A DNA stretch of 44,776 nucleotides from Desulfobulbus sp. (GCA_028684915.1 JAQUEZ010000031.1:1-44776); one strand, 5' to 3'. Counted from the first letter of the stretch, positions 26,832 through 36,250 are shown. The notes: generated by a model from the sequence alone, not told the origin. Program-made: numbers and translations.

Positions 26832-27140
26832 ATGATCGTACGGGTTATTATGACACGCAAGGTGGCTAGGCACGGAAAGGGACTGGATGTGACCTTGTTA
26901 CCGGTCTTGTCCGAAATGCTGATGGAACTTCGCTCCATCGCCAATCAGCAGCCTGGATATATTTCCGGAGAGACTTTGCGCAATGTCCATGAACCGGAGG
27001 AGTACGTGGTCATCAGTACTTGGCGCTCCATGGAGGACTGGCAACGCTGGTTTGCCAATGAAAAGCGAGCGGAGCTTGAAGGTAAGGTCGATGCATTGAT
27101 CGGATCGCCAACGACTTATAAAATTTACAGCTATTATTAA
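26832..27140 (+). CDS. ABM-fold (antibiotic biosynthesis monooxygenase-like) protein
   Basis: A small cytoplasmic protein of 102 residues with the dimeric alpha/beta-barrel ABM signature: IVRVIMTRKV strand, LLPVLSEMLMELRSIANQQPGYISGETLRNVHEPEEYVVISTWRSMEDWQRWFANEKRAEL, then a final TTYKIYSYY strand. Family members include heme-degrading and quinol monooxygenases, and also many proteins of unknown role, so no substrate can be assigned. A GAGGAGCGCTG ribosome-binding site precedes the ATG. It is an isolated gene flanked on both sides by direct copies of the dispersed repeat. Confidence 0.8.
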   Translation: MIVRVIMTRKVARHGKGLDVTLLPVLSEMLMELRSIANQQPGYISGETLRNVHEPEEYVVISTWRSMEDWQRWFANEKRAELEGKVDALIGSPTTYKIYSYY

Positions 27141-27276
27141 AAGGGTATTGAAAAGTATTTGTAAAAACATCGAAGAAACGGAAAGTTAACTGCAAAAAAG
27201 GTGAAAACGATTTTGCAATTAACATACTGATTCTCCGCGATAAAATGATGATCCGTTTCAACACCTTTATTAAGAA

Positions 27277-27442
27277 TGATGGACTCCTAAAAAGTCCATC
27301 ACACTCTAAGAGATGGCTAGGTAAAAACACAGATATACAGGGAATAGTGCTTTTTTGTCGCGAAGGCATACCTCAGGTCTGTCGAGTTGTCGAGAAAAGG
27401 GGCTACGACACAGTAGATCGAAGTTTTTACGACGGCCATCAA
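27277..27442 (+). repeat. dispersed TIR repeat, copy C
   Basis: 166 bp, direct orientation relative to copy B. It has TGATGGACTCCTAAAAAGTC at the left, ACACTCTAAGAGATGGCTAG, GTAAAAACACAGATATACAG, GCGAAGGCATACCTCAGGTC, and AGATCGAAGTTTTTACGACG with CCATCAA at the right. It is most similar to copy A in the right half and to copy B in the left half. Confidence 0.85.
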
Positions 27443-27729
27443 GAATTTTAGGAACTGAAGGGCTGTTTTTATAAAAAAACGGCCCTGGTCCTTTGCTATT
27501 TCTTTTTTCTCACCCGCATTGCGGCGCGTCTGTTTTACCCCTCTATTTGACTGCGGTTCCCTCACGAATTTAGATTTCGCTCTCTTCTCTTTCTTGCTGC
27601 TCTTTGGTTGCCAACGATTTCTGCATTCAATGGGTAGGTCAGACGGTTTAGCCCTGTCCCTATTGAATCAGCAAATGCTTAGGGAAACCTTGTTTGGGCC
27701 ATTGTCTCTAGATAACCCCTTGGGGGAAT
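27443..27729. other. gene-free stretch before the sdh terminator
   Basis: 287 bp with no convincing coding frame. A 70-codon plus-strand frame (27519-27731) starts with TTG, lacks a ribosome-binding site and has no recognisable domain. A short inverted repeat (GGCTGTTTTTAT / ATAAAAAAACGGCC) near 27460-27485 may be a weak terminator. Confidence 0.3.
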
Positions 27730-27767
27730 AAAAAAAGGCTGTTACCACCCTTGGGGCGGTAACAGCC
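27730..27767 (-). terminator. intrinsic terminator of sdhCAB
   Basis: Read on the minus strand, a 10-bp perfect stem (GGCTGTTACC / GGTAACAGCC) with extra pairing inside the loop is followed by seven Ts, 29 bases after the sdhB stop. Confidence 0.9.
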
Positions 27768-27795
27768 TCTGTTCAACGGAAAACTGCCCTATCGA

Positions 27796-28560
27796 TCAAT
27801 GATCGATGGTGAAAGCTGCCTTGAAGAATTCTCTATTCAGGCGGGCGATGTTGCGAATGGTAATGCCTTTGGGGCAAACATTCTCACATTCGCGCTCGTT
27901 GCTGCAGTTACCAAAACCGTCTTTGTCCATCTGCATAACCATGTTGATGGCACGTTTCTTGGCTTCCAATTGTCCCTGAGGCAGCAGCGCCAGTTGGGAA
28001 ACTTTAGCAGCCAGGAACAGCATCGGGGTACCGTTCGGGCAGGCAGCGGCGCAGGCACCACAACCAATACAGGCGGCGGCATCCATGGCCTGCTCGGCCA
28101 CATGCTGTGGGATAAGGATGGTGTTGCCATCCTGCGGGGATCCGGTGTTGACGGATACATAGCCACCAGCGGCAATAATGCGATCCAGAGCGCCACGGTC
28201 AACGATCAGGTCTTTAACGACCGGGAAACCCTGGGAACGGAACGGCTCGATAACGATGGTGTCGCCATCTTTGAAGCGACGCATGTGCAGCTGGCACAGG
28301 GTGGTTTCCTTATCAGGACCATGGGCGGTACCGTTAACAACGGCACCACACATACCGCAGATACCCTCGCGGCAGTCATGATCAAACGCAACTGGCTCAA
28401 GGCCTTTAACGGTTAACCATTCGTTGAGCACGTCAATCATTTCCAAAAAGGAACTGTCGGTGCTGATGTCTTTGAGAGCATGCTCCTCAAACGCGCCTTG
28501 AGCCAGAGGACCATTCTGTCGCCATATTTTTACTATTATATTAATCGATTTCGATGACAT
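27796..28560 (-). CDS. sdhB: succinate dehydrogenase/fumarate reductase iron-sulfur subunit
   Basis: The electron-transfer subunit between SdhA flavin and SdhC heme, 254 residues. Its clusters are visible. For [2Fe-2S]: C63, C68 and C71 in [12 protein letters not shown], plus C89. For [4Fe-4S]: C164, C167 and C170 in ACIGCGAC, plus C174. For the [3Fe-4S]-type site: C219, C225 and C229 in [16 protein letters not shown]. The form is the class B type found with a single di-heme cytochrome subunit, and the gene order C-A-B fits that. A weak AGAAAG ribosome-binding site precedes the ATG. It can work as a succinate dehydrogenase or fumarate reductase; sequence alone does not decide direction. Confidence 0.95.
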   Translation of the reverse strand: MSSKSINIIVKIWRQNGPLAQGAFEEHALKDISTDSSFLEMIDVLNEWLTVKGLEPVAFDHDCREGICGMCGAVVNGTAHGPDKETTLCQLHMRRFKDGDTIVIEPFRSQGFPVVKDLIVDRGALDRIIAAGGYVSVNTGSPQDGNTILIPQHVAEQAMDAAACIGCGACAAACPNGTPMLFLAAKVSQLALLPQGQLEAKKRAINMVMQMDKDGFGNCSNERECENVCPKGITIRNIARLNREFFKAAFTIDH

Positions 28561-28627
28561 AAGCTTTCTTCTGCGTTGTATTTTAAACTTCAGTTATGAA
28601 TCTGTTTATACAAGGGACAGATATGCA

Positions 28628-30553
28628 TTACTTGTAGCTACGCTGTGAAGGCGTAACGTACTCAAAGGTCAGCGGCTCTTTATGTAATTCCGGAGCTGTT
28701 CCTGGTCCTTTGTACTCCCAAACGGCTACATAGCTGAAGTTCGCATCGTCACGTTTGGCTTCATTTTCCTCTGTCTGGCTTTCTTCGCGGAAGTGGCCAC
28801 CGCAGGATTCCTCACGGTTGAGTGCGTCGCGAACCATGAGTTCGCCGAACTCAAGGAAATCCGCAACCCGGCCGGCCCGCTCAAGAGACTGATTGAGTTC
28901 CTGGCCAGAACCCGGGACAACAACGTTCTCCCAGAAATCTGCACGGATCTCAGGGATTTTCTTCAGGGCCAGTTCCAGACCTTCCTTGTTACGGGCCATA
29001 CCGCAGCAATCCCACATGACTTTGCCCAGCTCTTTGTGGAAATGATCAACGGTCTGACCACCTTTGCCGCTCTTGGTGTTCTTCAAGAGTTTGGTGACCT
29101 GCTCTTTCACACCATTAGCAGCTGCCTCAAATGCGGGATCGTCGGTGCTGGTTGCAACCGGTGGAACGGAGGCCAGGTAGTTGCCGATAGTGTAGGGCAG
29201 GACGAAATAGCCGTCAGCAAGACCTTGCATCAGTGCGGACGCGCCGAGGCGGTTGGCACCATGGTCGGAGAAGTTACACTCGCCGGTGGCATACAGACCC
29301 GGAACGGTGGTCATCAGATGGTAATCAACCCAGAGGCCGCCCATGGTGTAATGGATGGCAGGATAGATCTGCATCGGCTCTTTGGTCGGATCGGTGTCGG
29401 CAATCTTCTGATACATATGGAACAGGTTACCATACTTTCTCAGAACTACATCCAAGCCGTCGCGTTTGATTGCATCGGCAAAATCGAGATACACGCCGAG
29501 TCCGGTCTCGCCGATACCATGACCTTCGTCACAAGCCTGTTTGGCGTTACGGGAGGCAACGTCACGGGGCACGAGGTTACCGAATGACGGGTATTTTCGC
29601 TCGAGGTAATAATCGCGCTCATTCTCTGGGATGTCTGCGGGTTTACGTTTGTCGCCTTTTTTCTTGGGAACCCATACGCGACCATCGTTTCGCAAACTCT
29701 CAGACATCAGGGTCAGTTTGGACTGGAAGTCGCCGTGAACCGGAATACAGGTCGGATGGATCTGGACGTAACAGGGGTTTCCAAAACCTGCACCGCGTTT
29801 GTATGCACGCCAGGCAGCGGTAACGTTGGATGCCATGGCATTGGTGGACAGGAAGTACACGTTACCGTAACCACCAGTGGCCAGAACAACGGCATGGGCC
29901 GAGTATTTCTCGATTTCGCCGGTTATCAAGTTCCGAACAACGATGCCTTTGGCAACACCGTCTACCGTAACCACATCCATCATTTCGCGGCGGGTGTACA
30001 TTTTGACTTTGCCGGTTGCAACCTGGCGCATCATGGCAGAGTAAGCGCCGAGCAGCAGCTGCTGTCCTGTCTGGCCCCGAGCATAGAAGGTACGGGAAAC
30101 TTGGGCACCACCGAAGGAGCGGTTGGCCATAGTTCCGCCGTATTCACGGGCAAAGGGAACGCCCTGGGCTACGCACTGGTCGATGATGTTGTTGGCAACC
30201 TGAGCTAGACGATAAACGTTGGCCTCACGGGCACGGAAGTCGCCGCCTTTTACGGTGTCATAGAACAGACGGAAGATGGAGTCACCGTCACCCTGATAGT
30301 TTTTGGCGGCATTGATACCACCCTGTGCAGCGATGGAGTGTGCGCGGCGGGGGCTGTCCTGAATACAAAATGATTTAACGTTGTAGCCGAGTTCGCCCAA
30401 GGTGGCGGCTGCGGAGGCGCCTGCCAGACCAGTTCCTACGATGATTACTTCGTATTTCCGTTTGTTGGCAGGGTTAACGAGTTTGTTGGAAAAACGGCAT
30501 TTGTCCCATTTTTCTGCTATCGGTCCTTCAGGTATTTTAGCGTCAAGCTGCAT
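28628..30553 (-). CDS. sdhA: succinate dehydrogenase/fumarate reductase flavoprotein subunit
   Basis: The catalytic FAD subunit, 641 residues. A dinucleotide-binding fold lies at about residues 33-60 ([23 protein letters not shown]). The flavin-linking His is in [23 protein letters not shown], followed by [25 protein letters not shown]. Other family marks are [57 protein letters not shown] and the C-terminal helical domain. The length and the N-terminal [20 protein letters not shown] extension match the class B (Bacteroides/Wolinella-like) enzymes rather than E. coli SdhA. It lies 110 bp after sdhC and 67 bp before sdhB. Confidence 0.96.
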   Translation of the reverse strand: MQLDAKIPEGPIAEKWDKCRFSNKLVNPANKRKYEVIIVGTGLAGASAAATLGELGYNVKSFCIQDSPRRAHSIAAQGGINAAKNYQGDGDSIFRLFYDTVKGGDFRAREANVYRLAQVANNIIDQCVAQGVPFAREYGGTMANRSFGGAQVSRTFYARGQTGQQLLLGAYSAMMRQVATGKVKMYTRREMMDVVTVDGVAKGIVVRNLITGEIEKYSAHAVVLATGGYGNVYFLSTNAMASNVTAAWRAYKRGAGFGNPCYVQIHPTCIPVHGDFQSKLTLMSESLRNDGRVWVPKKKGDKRKPADIPENERDYYLERKYPSFGNLVPRDVASRNAKQACDEGHGIGETGLGVYLDFADAIKRDGLDVVLRKYGNLFHMYQKIADTDPTKEPMQIYPAIHYTMGGLWVDYHLMTTVPGLYATGECNFSDHGANRLGASALMQGLADGYFVLPYTIGNYLASVPPVATSTDDPAFEAAANGVKEQVTKLLKNTKSGKGGQTVDHFHKELGKVMWDCCGMARNKEGLELALKKIPEIRADFWENVVVPGSGQELNQSLERAGRVADFLEFGELMVRDALNREESCGGHFREESQTEENEAKRDDANFSYVAVWEYKGPGTAPELHKEPLTFEYVTPSQRSYK

Positions 30554-30663
30554 AGTCGTTTCTTTTTGCTGTAGTTAATAGGAATAAAGCTTGTTGGGAG
30601 AATTCACTGGCAAGGTAATTTGTTGTCAGGAGTCCTCTATCGTCTCTGTCAATTTGTACGCAA

Positions 30664-31320
30664 TTAAAGCAATTGATTTCGGGAGATGACCATCAAGAAG
30701 GTGATCAACAAAAAGACGCCGCCCATGATGCCCGCAAGTGCCCAGGTAATCACACGCAACGGATAATCATATTTGGGATGGCTGATGCCAAAAGTCTGGA
30801 GCAATGACCAAAATCCATGGCTGACATGAAGGAACAGCAAGCAGACGCCGGCTCCATAAATCAGGGTGAAAAACGGGTTGTTCAGTACTTCGGTAACAAA
30901 ATCGGAAATGGTTTTTACTTCAGTTTTTTGAACGAAGTGGAAGTTTGCCAAGTGAATCAGGATGAAAACGAAAATGGCAACTCCGGTGTAGGGCATGGTT
31001 TTGGAGCCGATGGTACGACCGCCAGCAGAGGTCTCAACAGCGTATTTACCGCCGCGGGCCTTGCGATTCTGCAAGAACACGATGATGCCGGTGATAACAT
31101 GCAGAAAGAAAATGGTGTACAGGCCAATTTCAAAAATCGGCACAAAAATGCCCAAGGAATGAAGATGATGCGCATAGGCATTGAATGCGCTTCTCCCCCA
31201 GAAAATTGTACTGTTGCCTATGGTGTGCACGAGAAGAAACGAGCCCAACATAAACCCAGTAAAAGCCATGATGTACTTTTTGCCCAACGATGAACGACAA
31301 GTTTCAATGAACCACGACAT
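30664..31320 (-). CDS. sdhC: succinate dehydrogenase cytochrome b subunit (class B)
   Basis: The di-heme membrane anchor, 218 residues with five predicted TM helices (about 16-36, 61-83, 107-130, 150-172, 188-212). Candidate heme-ligand histidines lie within or next to the helices: LVHTIGN, HVITGII, FILIHLANFHF and LHVSHGFWSLLQTFG. It exchanges electrons with (mena)quinone. The reading frame opens 17 codons upstream, but the ATG at 31320 (MSWFIETCRSSLGKKYIMAFTGF) has AGGAAAGG at the right distance and matches the family start. Confidence 0.93.
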   Translation of the reverse strand: MSWFIETCRSSLGKKYIMAFTGFMLGSFLLVHTIGNSTIFWGRSAFNAYAHHLHSLGIFVPIFEIGLYTIFFLHVITGIIVFLQNRKARGGKYAVETSAGGRTIGSKTMPYTGVAIFVFILIHLANFHFVQKTEVKTISDFVTEVLNNPFFTLIYGAGVCLLFLHVSHGFWSLLQTFGISHPKYDYPLRVITWALAGIMGGVFLLITFLMVISRNQLL

Positions 31321-31418
31321 AATTACCTTTCCTGAATGAGAGTTAGAAGAATGAAACGGTTGATACGCCAACGAAACCTCGATCAGAACTGAAGAAGAAT
31401 TCAGACTGAACGGTCATT

Positions 31419-31447
31419 CATTAACAATCTATCATTGGCACTGTCAA
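31419..31447 (-). promoter_or_regulatory. candidate sigma-70 promoter of sdhCAB
   Basis: On the minus strand a perfect TTGACA -35 (31447-31442) is followed after 17 bp by TTAATG (31424-31419), a poor -10 match, about 100 bp upstream of sdhC. Confidence 0.45.
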
Positions 31448-31824
31448 GAAAAAAAGCCCCTTGTAATTTCAGCAAATTTTGCTCGATTAGTGTTTGGTGG
31501 CACCTTGAAAAATAGGCAAAATGTGCAATATGTAGCCGGGACAAAATGTCTAATTGCGACTGCTTGGCGGGTAGTAATGTCACGGCGGGCAATTGCGCGA
31601 GTGAAAGCTGATTTCTAGTTTTGCTAAAAAGAATAATGGTAATGGGGCTTGCATATTTGGCACATTTTGATTGTGCAATAAGGACGAGGCATGTGCCGTC
31701 GGAAGGAGGTGTTGACGGCAATTCGTGGACGAAAGGAAAGTTGAAGTCGCATTTGTAATGTATTTTCAATTAAATATAAACCCTTATCTTCAGGGGGCTG
31801 TCTTTTGTCCATGGTTCTGTTTCC
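31448..31824. other. intergenic region upstream of sdhC
   Basis: 377 bp between the candidate sdh promoter and the 3' end of the cNMP/PATAN gene, with no credible gene. It is more AT-rich than its surroundings. An inverted repeat GCACA-N7-TGTGC sits at 31660-31676, with outer TTG/CAA that extend the symmetry imperfectly. It resembles a binding site for a dimeric regulator, but I cannot name one. Confidence 0.35.
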
Positions 31825-32919
31825 TCAGTGCAATTTAGGGGAAGAGCGTTCATCGATTCGCTGCAGGCCTTCCATGAGTAACCGCATGAAATAGCCGATC
31901 TCGGGAACGTCAAAATCTTCAGGTGGCAGGCCTGGTGCGAATTTAAAACGACCCGTTTTTTCGCGAAGAATTTCATAAAAGGCTGCCTCTCCTTTACAGC
32001 CGGCATAACTTGCTTTGATCAAAGCCCCTTGGCGAAAAGAGCAGCGTGCCGTCCCTTTAGTGAGCTGGGTAATGGTGAGTATACCGGTTTTATGATTTGC
32101 GTTAAGTGTCTGAAACAGTGCTTCGGGAGGGATTTCTTCAAGTTTACCGATCATGCCCGAGGCGTAATCGTCGGAACGGATCTTGTTGGAGTCAGTGAGC
32201 CGCCGAGCAAGGAGACGGGTGAAATACGCATTCAGAGCGGGGTGGTTTTGTAAAATGGTTTTAAAGTTATTGCGGTCGGTAAGCAGCAGGCGACAGTCGG
32301 TTCCTGCCTGGACCGTGGCCCCGATGTTTTCTTCACAGAGCAGGCTCATTTCTCCAAATACATCTCCTTCGTTGAGCTGGGAAATCGGAATCCCCGCCTC
32401 GTTGAGAATATCAACCTGCCCGGTTACCACGATATAAAAGTGTCCACCCGGTTCCCCCTTACGCAGGATGATTTCGCTTTTCTTCAGGCTTTTCACCTTG
32501 AACAGTTTAAGAACCTTATTGATATTGCCCTGGTCGACGTTCTGGAAGAATGGAAAGTTTGAGAGAAGCGGCAGCAGCTCGGCAAGTAGGATAGCATCGC
32601 TATCGGTCATGGCATCGGTTTGGGATTCGCGAAAATGTTCAAGGCGGATCGAGCCGGTGCAACCGCTACACGAGATCATACAATCGGGAATTTGGTCGGC
32701 CCGCTCATACTCTATGATCACTTTGGTCAGATCACCGTTGAGAATCTTGCAGGTTCCACGATGGGGAGGGTTATGGACCATGGTGGTGCTAATAAAGGTG
32801 TTTTCGCCGTTATTTTCCATGCCGATTGCTATACCGGAAACCTGGAGCACGTCCCCATACCGGAAGAGTGGGCAATGTCGTGTTTCACAGATACGGAAAC
32901 TGATTTTTGGAAACCCCAC
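31825..32919 (-). CDS. Cys-rich N-terminal / cNMP-binding-fold / PATAN (DUF4388) protein
   Basis: Cytoplasmic 364-residue protein with three visible parts. Residues 1-95 form a Cys-rich domain with C11, C16 and C57, then C80, C84 and C87 in a CxxxCxxC pattern (PDCMISCSGCTG); the CPLFRYGD stretch recalls the TIGR04076 family. Residues about 119-243 are a cyclic-nucleotide-binding fold (LRKGEPGGHFYIVVTGQVDIL, EGDVFGEMSLL). The phosphate-contacting Arg of the binding cassette is replaced (NIGATV where RAATV is usual), so cNMP binding is doubtful. Residues about 255-358 match the PATAN/DUF4388 domain of signalling proteins. There is no DNA-binding domain. It starts with GTG behind a perfect AGGAGGT, which fixes the start. 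It is divergent from the 530-residue gene. Confidence 0.75.
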   Translation of the reverse strand: MGFPKISFRICETRHCPLFRYGDVLQVSGIAIGMENNGENTFISTTMVHNPPHRGTCKILNGDLTKVIIEYERADQIPDCMISCSGCTGSIRLEHFRESQTDAMTDSDAILLAELLPLLSNFPFFQNVDQGNINKVLKLFKVKSLKKSEIILRKGEPGGHFYIVVTGQVDILNEAGIPISQLNEGDVFGEMSLLCEENIGATVQAGTDCRLLLTDRNNFKTILQNHPALNAYFTRLLARRLTDSNKIRSDDYASGMIGKLEEIPPEALFQTLNANHKTGILTITQLTKGTARCSFRQGALIKASYAGCKGEAAFYEILREKTGRFKFAPGLPPEDFDVPEIGYFMRLLMEGLQRIDERSSPKLH

Positions 32920-32970
32920 GGTTACCTCCTCAAACGATTGGCAAAAACGAGTAAGCGTGCTAAAAAATCA

Positions 32971-32996
32971 CGCAAAATAATATTCTGTATTATGCG
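32971..32996. promoter_or_regulatory. operator-like palindrome in the divergent promoter region
   Basis: ATAATA (32977-32982) and TATTAT (32988-32993) are perfect inverted arms around a 5-nt centre, flanked by CGC on the left (three bases further out) and GCG on the right. It sits about midway between two divergent starts (32919 and 33067) and overlaps likely -10 sequences. It may bind a shared regulator. Confidence 0.45.
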
Positions 32997-33066
32997 TAAA
33001 AAACAAGCATTGAACAAGGGCTGATACTACCAAGTTCGGTTGATTGCTCAGCTGGAGAGGAAGAAT

Positions 33067-34659
33067 ATGTTGCATACATCCGTCACTCCGGAAGGTCGTT
33101 TTCGGGTAGGGAAGCACTGCCCCAGTTATCAGGTCGCCAATTTGCGCCAGGATGATCATCTGTGTTCACTTGGCAAGACAGCCCAGGGGCATGAAATCTT
33201 CAACCGGGATAATTTCCCTGCTGGAGATGTGGTTGTCGAGCAGGCACGGCCAATTTTTGAGATCCTCAATCCGCTTCCTTTCCGTGGGTGCACCTTTATC
33301 GATACCGGTTGGGCCGATGCCAGGGTTGCCCAACCTGAGCGTATTCGGATTGCTCCGCCTGCAAAGGTGAGCCTGAGCTCCCTGCTCGGTCAATATTGTA
33401 CGGAAGACGTGGTGCAAGCTATTATCGGCCGCCTTCCTCTTTCCCTGCGATATGAACTGGCTGCCACCTCAACCGATGCCGAGGAATTAATCTGGTTGGC
33501 CAAATCCTGCAGCCGCATGGTGTATGATCAAAAGGGGGCGCCGATTGGATTGCAGTACCTGCAAAAAGCCAAGGGCCTTCAGGCGGATATTGATGATTTC
33601 GAACTGTTTGAAACCATAGCCAATAATCCACATTTACCGGACAGTTATAAAGAATTGATGGTCCTGCGTCCCGGTGTGCAGGGGAAGAGTGAAATCGTAG
33701 GCGATTTTCGCCAGGAGCAGACGGAAATCTTCGAATACCTGCGCACTAACTCGTACATTCCTTGGGGCCATTATGCGGCCAATTTTGCCCATACCACAAT
33801 CCGCTATAAAATCGCCGATCTCTCCGAGGGGGATATGCACGGCCTGCGCCATCTGTATTATCAGCGAATGTACGCCACTCTTGCTGAAAAATGCGAAATC
33901 GCATCGAACGTTCGCCGGCGGCGCATGTCTATCGATGAGCTAGAAGCCCTACGCCAACAAATTGTCAAGGTTCTTGGGCAGGGCGGGGAGGCTATCGAGC
34001 AGCTGGCCACTCTGTGGGGCTGGAACTTCGGCTACGATTTCTCAGGATCCGGGTATAGGCTTCACGCCTCACACCAGATGATTCATCAACAGTACGCCTT
34101 GGTGCCACAGTGGGTCACCTCGACCGATGGAGAGCAACTCCCTGCGTACTGCTGCGGTGATTTGGTGGCAGATGTGGTCGATCGCTACCAACGTCAATTT
34201 CAGTCCGATTTTTTTACCGACTACCTGAGGGCTATAGCTGGCAACTCGCGAACCGATCAGGGCGAGGGTGAGCATTCACTGGTGGTCTGGCGGGATGATA
34301 ACGTCCTACTCTTTGTTCCCAAAGCCCAGGTTTCCCAGTGGGAGTTGCAGTTGATGGTGATTGCTGATAATGAATCTGTGCCGGTTGGAAATGTCATTGA
34401 AGCCGATTCCCGGGTTCGTCATTCCCTGGATCTCGGAATACTCAAAGCGCAGCAGGTGCTGGCCGGTCTTGGTGCGAACATGGTCACCTCTATTGAATAC
34501 AGCAAACGGCTTGGCCTGCAAAACGGTCAGCGATTGCTCTATAGTTTTCTGCCCAAACTGCCGTGGTCCATGGGCGCCTTTAGCGAGGCGCAGGGGCGTT
34601 ACATCCTTGGTCATTACCCTGAAGATTTTGCTCTGGCTTGCCGCAGGCAACTGGCCTGA
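33067..34659 (+). CDS. uncharacterised 530-residue protein
   Basis: I do not recognise a characterised family. The protein is soluble, without a signal peptide or TM segment. The N-terminal third has HCPSYQVANLRQDDHLCSLG and RGCTFIDTGWADARVAQPERIRIAPPAKVSLSSLLGQYC. The middle is helical and rich in aromatic residues and His (TNSYIPWGHYAANFAHTTIRYKIADLSEGDMHGLRHLYYQRMY). The C-terminal part (LVVWRDDNVLLFVPKAQVSQWELQLMVIAD) distantly recalls the strand pattern of HIT/GalT-fold proteins but lacks an HxHxH motif. The start at 33067 was preferred over 33040 because GAGAGG lies 6 nt upstream. It is divergent from the cNMP/PATAN gene and 149 bp before trpB; cotranscription with trpB is possible. Confidence 0.7.
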   Translation: MLHTSVTPEGRFRVGKHCPSYQVANLRQDDHLCSLGKTAQGHEIFNRDNFPAGDVVVEQARPIFEILNPLPFRGCTFIDTGWADARVAQPERIRIAPPAKVSLSSLLGQYCTEDVVQAIIGRLPLSLRYELAATSTDAEELIWLAKSCSRMVYDQKGAPIGLQYLQKAKGLQADIDDFELFETIANNPHLPDSYKELMVLRPGVQGKSEIVGDFRQEQTEIFEYLRTNSYIPWGHYAANFAHTTIRYKIADLSEGDMHGLRHLYYQRMYATLAEKCEIASNVRRRRMSIDELEALRQQIVKVLGQGGEAIEQLATLWGWNFGYDFSGSGYRLHASHQMIHQQYALVPQWVTSTDGEQLPAYCCGDLVADVVDRYQRQFQSDFFTDYLRAIAGNSRTDQGEGEHSLVVWRDDNVLLFVPKAQVSQWELQLMVIADNESVPVGNVIEADSRVRHSLDLGILKAQQVLAGLGANMVTSIEYSKRLGLQNGQRLLYSFLPKLPWSMGAFSEAQGRYILGHYPEDFALACRRQLA

Positions 34660-34808
34660 AAGGTAATTTTCTCGGATCAGGGCAAGAAAACAACTGATGA
34701 ATCCTGGGTAACATGCTACTAGTTGCGAATTGCTTTTGAATATGAAGAGAGGGCCGGCGGCTTGTTCTGCGCCTGTCCCTCGTTGATGCAGAAACGGAAA
34801 ACACGACA

Positions 34809-36035
34809 ATGAAAAAAGGATATTATGGACAGTGGGGCGGGGCCTTCATCCCGGAGGTGCTGCACGCAACCTTTGCCGATTTAAACCGCGCCTATGAAGC
34901 CGCCCGCGCCGATGCCTCGTTTTGGCAGGAGTACGTGGATTTCATGGGGAATTACTCCTGTAGGCCGACCCCGTTAACTTTTGCAGAAAACTTGACCCGT
35001 CATCTCGGTGGCGCCAAGATATATATCAAACGGGAAGATCTCAATCATACCGGTGCGCATAAGGCCAACAATGTCATGGGCCAGGGCCTTTTGGTGAAAC
35101 GGATGGGCAAGACGCGGGTCATTGCCGAGACCGGTGCGGGCCAGCATGGCATGGCCACCGCCACCATGGCTGCCCGTTTCGGTTTTTCCTGCACCATCTA
35201 TATGGGGGAAGAGGATGTAGCCCGGCAACGGCCCAATGTCTTCTGGATGGAGAAACTCGGGGCAACGGTGGTCCCGGTGACCAGTGGCTCGCGCACCCTG
35301 AAAGATGCCATGAACGAGGCCTTCCGCGACTGGGTCGCCTCTATGGACGATACCCATTATGTGATCGGTACCGTTTGCGGTCCTCATCCCTTTCCGGAGA
35401 TGGTAGCCTGGTTTCAGTCGATCATCGGTATCGAGGCCAATAAACAGATTATGGCCCAGCACGGGCGCATGCCTGACCGTGTCTACGCCTGTGTTGGTGG
35501 CGGCTCCAATGCCATGGGCATTTTTCAGGGCTTCCTCGACCAATCCGGGGTAGAACTGATCGGCGTCGAAGCGGGCGGCAAGGGTATTGGCAGCGGTCAA
35601 CATGCCTCACGCATGGTGGACGGTTGCGGTGCCACCCCCGGCGTTGCCCAAGGGTACAAAACCAGGTTCCTGCAGAGTCCGGAAGGGCAGATGCTCGATA
35701 CCCATTCCATTGCCGCCGGGCTGGATTATGTAGGCGTATCGCCCATCCTGGCCGATCTCGGCGAGAAGGGACGGGTACGGTTCGAGTCGGCCACCGATCA
35801 GGAAGTAATCGAGGCCCTGAGTCTGACCATGCGTACCGAGGGGCTCATCCCGGCCATGGAATCCTCCCATGCCTTTGTCCAGGCGATCAAAGAGGCACCG
35901 ACCATGGGCAGGGATCAGGCTATCATCATTAATATGTCCGGCCGTGGGGATAAGGATATCTTCACCATTGCCCATGCCTTTGACGACCCATCGTGGAAAG
36001 CGTTTATCGTCAAAAGGGCGGATGAATATAGATAG
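34809..36035 (+). CDS. trpB: tryptophan synthase beta chain
   Basis: PLP enzyme that condenses indole with serine, 408 residues. The PLP lysine is K85 in NHTGAHKANN, the catalytic Glu is E107 in IAETGAGQHG, and the phosphate-binding loop is GGGSNAMG. Further marks are SGSRTLKDAMNEAFRDWV, GPHPFPEMV and SGRGDKD near the end. It is the TrpB1 type that complexes with TrpA. trpA follows after 215 bp, longer than usual for this pair. The rest of the trp pathway is not in the window. Confidence 0.95.
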   Translation: MKKGYYGQWGGAFIPEVLHATFADLNRAYEAARADASFWQEYVDFMGNYSCRPTPLTFAENLTRHLGGAKIYIKREDLNHTGAHKANNVMGQGLLVKRMGKTRVIAETGAGQHGMATATMAARFGFSCTIYMGEEDVARQRPNVFWMEKLGATVVPVTSGSRTLKDAMNEAFRDWVASMDDTHYVIGTVCGPHPFPEMVAWFQSIIGIEANKQIMAQHGRMPDRVYACVGGGSNAMGIFQGFLDQSGVELIGVEAGGKGIGSGQHASRMVDGCGATPGVAQGYKTRFLQSPEGQMLDTHSIAAGLDYVGVSPILADLGEKGRVRFESATDQEVIEALSLTMRTEGLIPAMESSHAFVQAIKEAPTMGRDQAIIINMSGRGDKDIFTIAHAFDDPSWKAFIVKRADEYR

Positions 36036-36250
36036 TGTCTGTCTCTAGCTGAGAATTTTCGTTTAAGTTCACGGCCTGGAGAAAATTTTCCGCAGGTAGA
36101 GAGCCTCTATCGGAGTCTTCGATTGCCTCCGAGGGGAAATTTGCGCATAACGCAGGACTTGAGATACTAGACCATTCCTGAATGGGTACGGGATAAGAGT
36201 TGCAGCTACGGGCGTGCACCCTTGGCTGCACATGTAGAGGATGATGGACC

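Noticed and set aside
27706..27730. CTAGATAACCCCTTGGGGG, similar to the phage T7 terminator
   Set aside because: The similarity is limited to a short C/G run beside the sdh terminator. There is no proper T7-type hairpin and no vector-like sequence around it, so chance or a native hairpin is more likely.
27519..27731. 70-codon plus-strand ORF before the sdh terminator
   Set aside because: TTG start without a ribosome-binding site, low-complexity hydrophobic content, and it runs into the terminator of the opposite operon.
28793..29587. 264-codon plus-strand ORF inside sdhA
   Set aside because: It is antisense to the conserved flavoprotein and has no recognisable domains.
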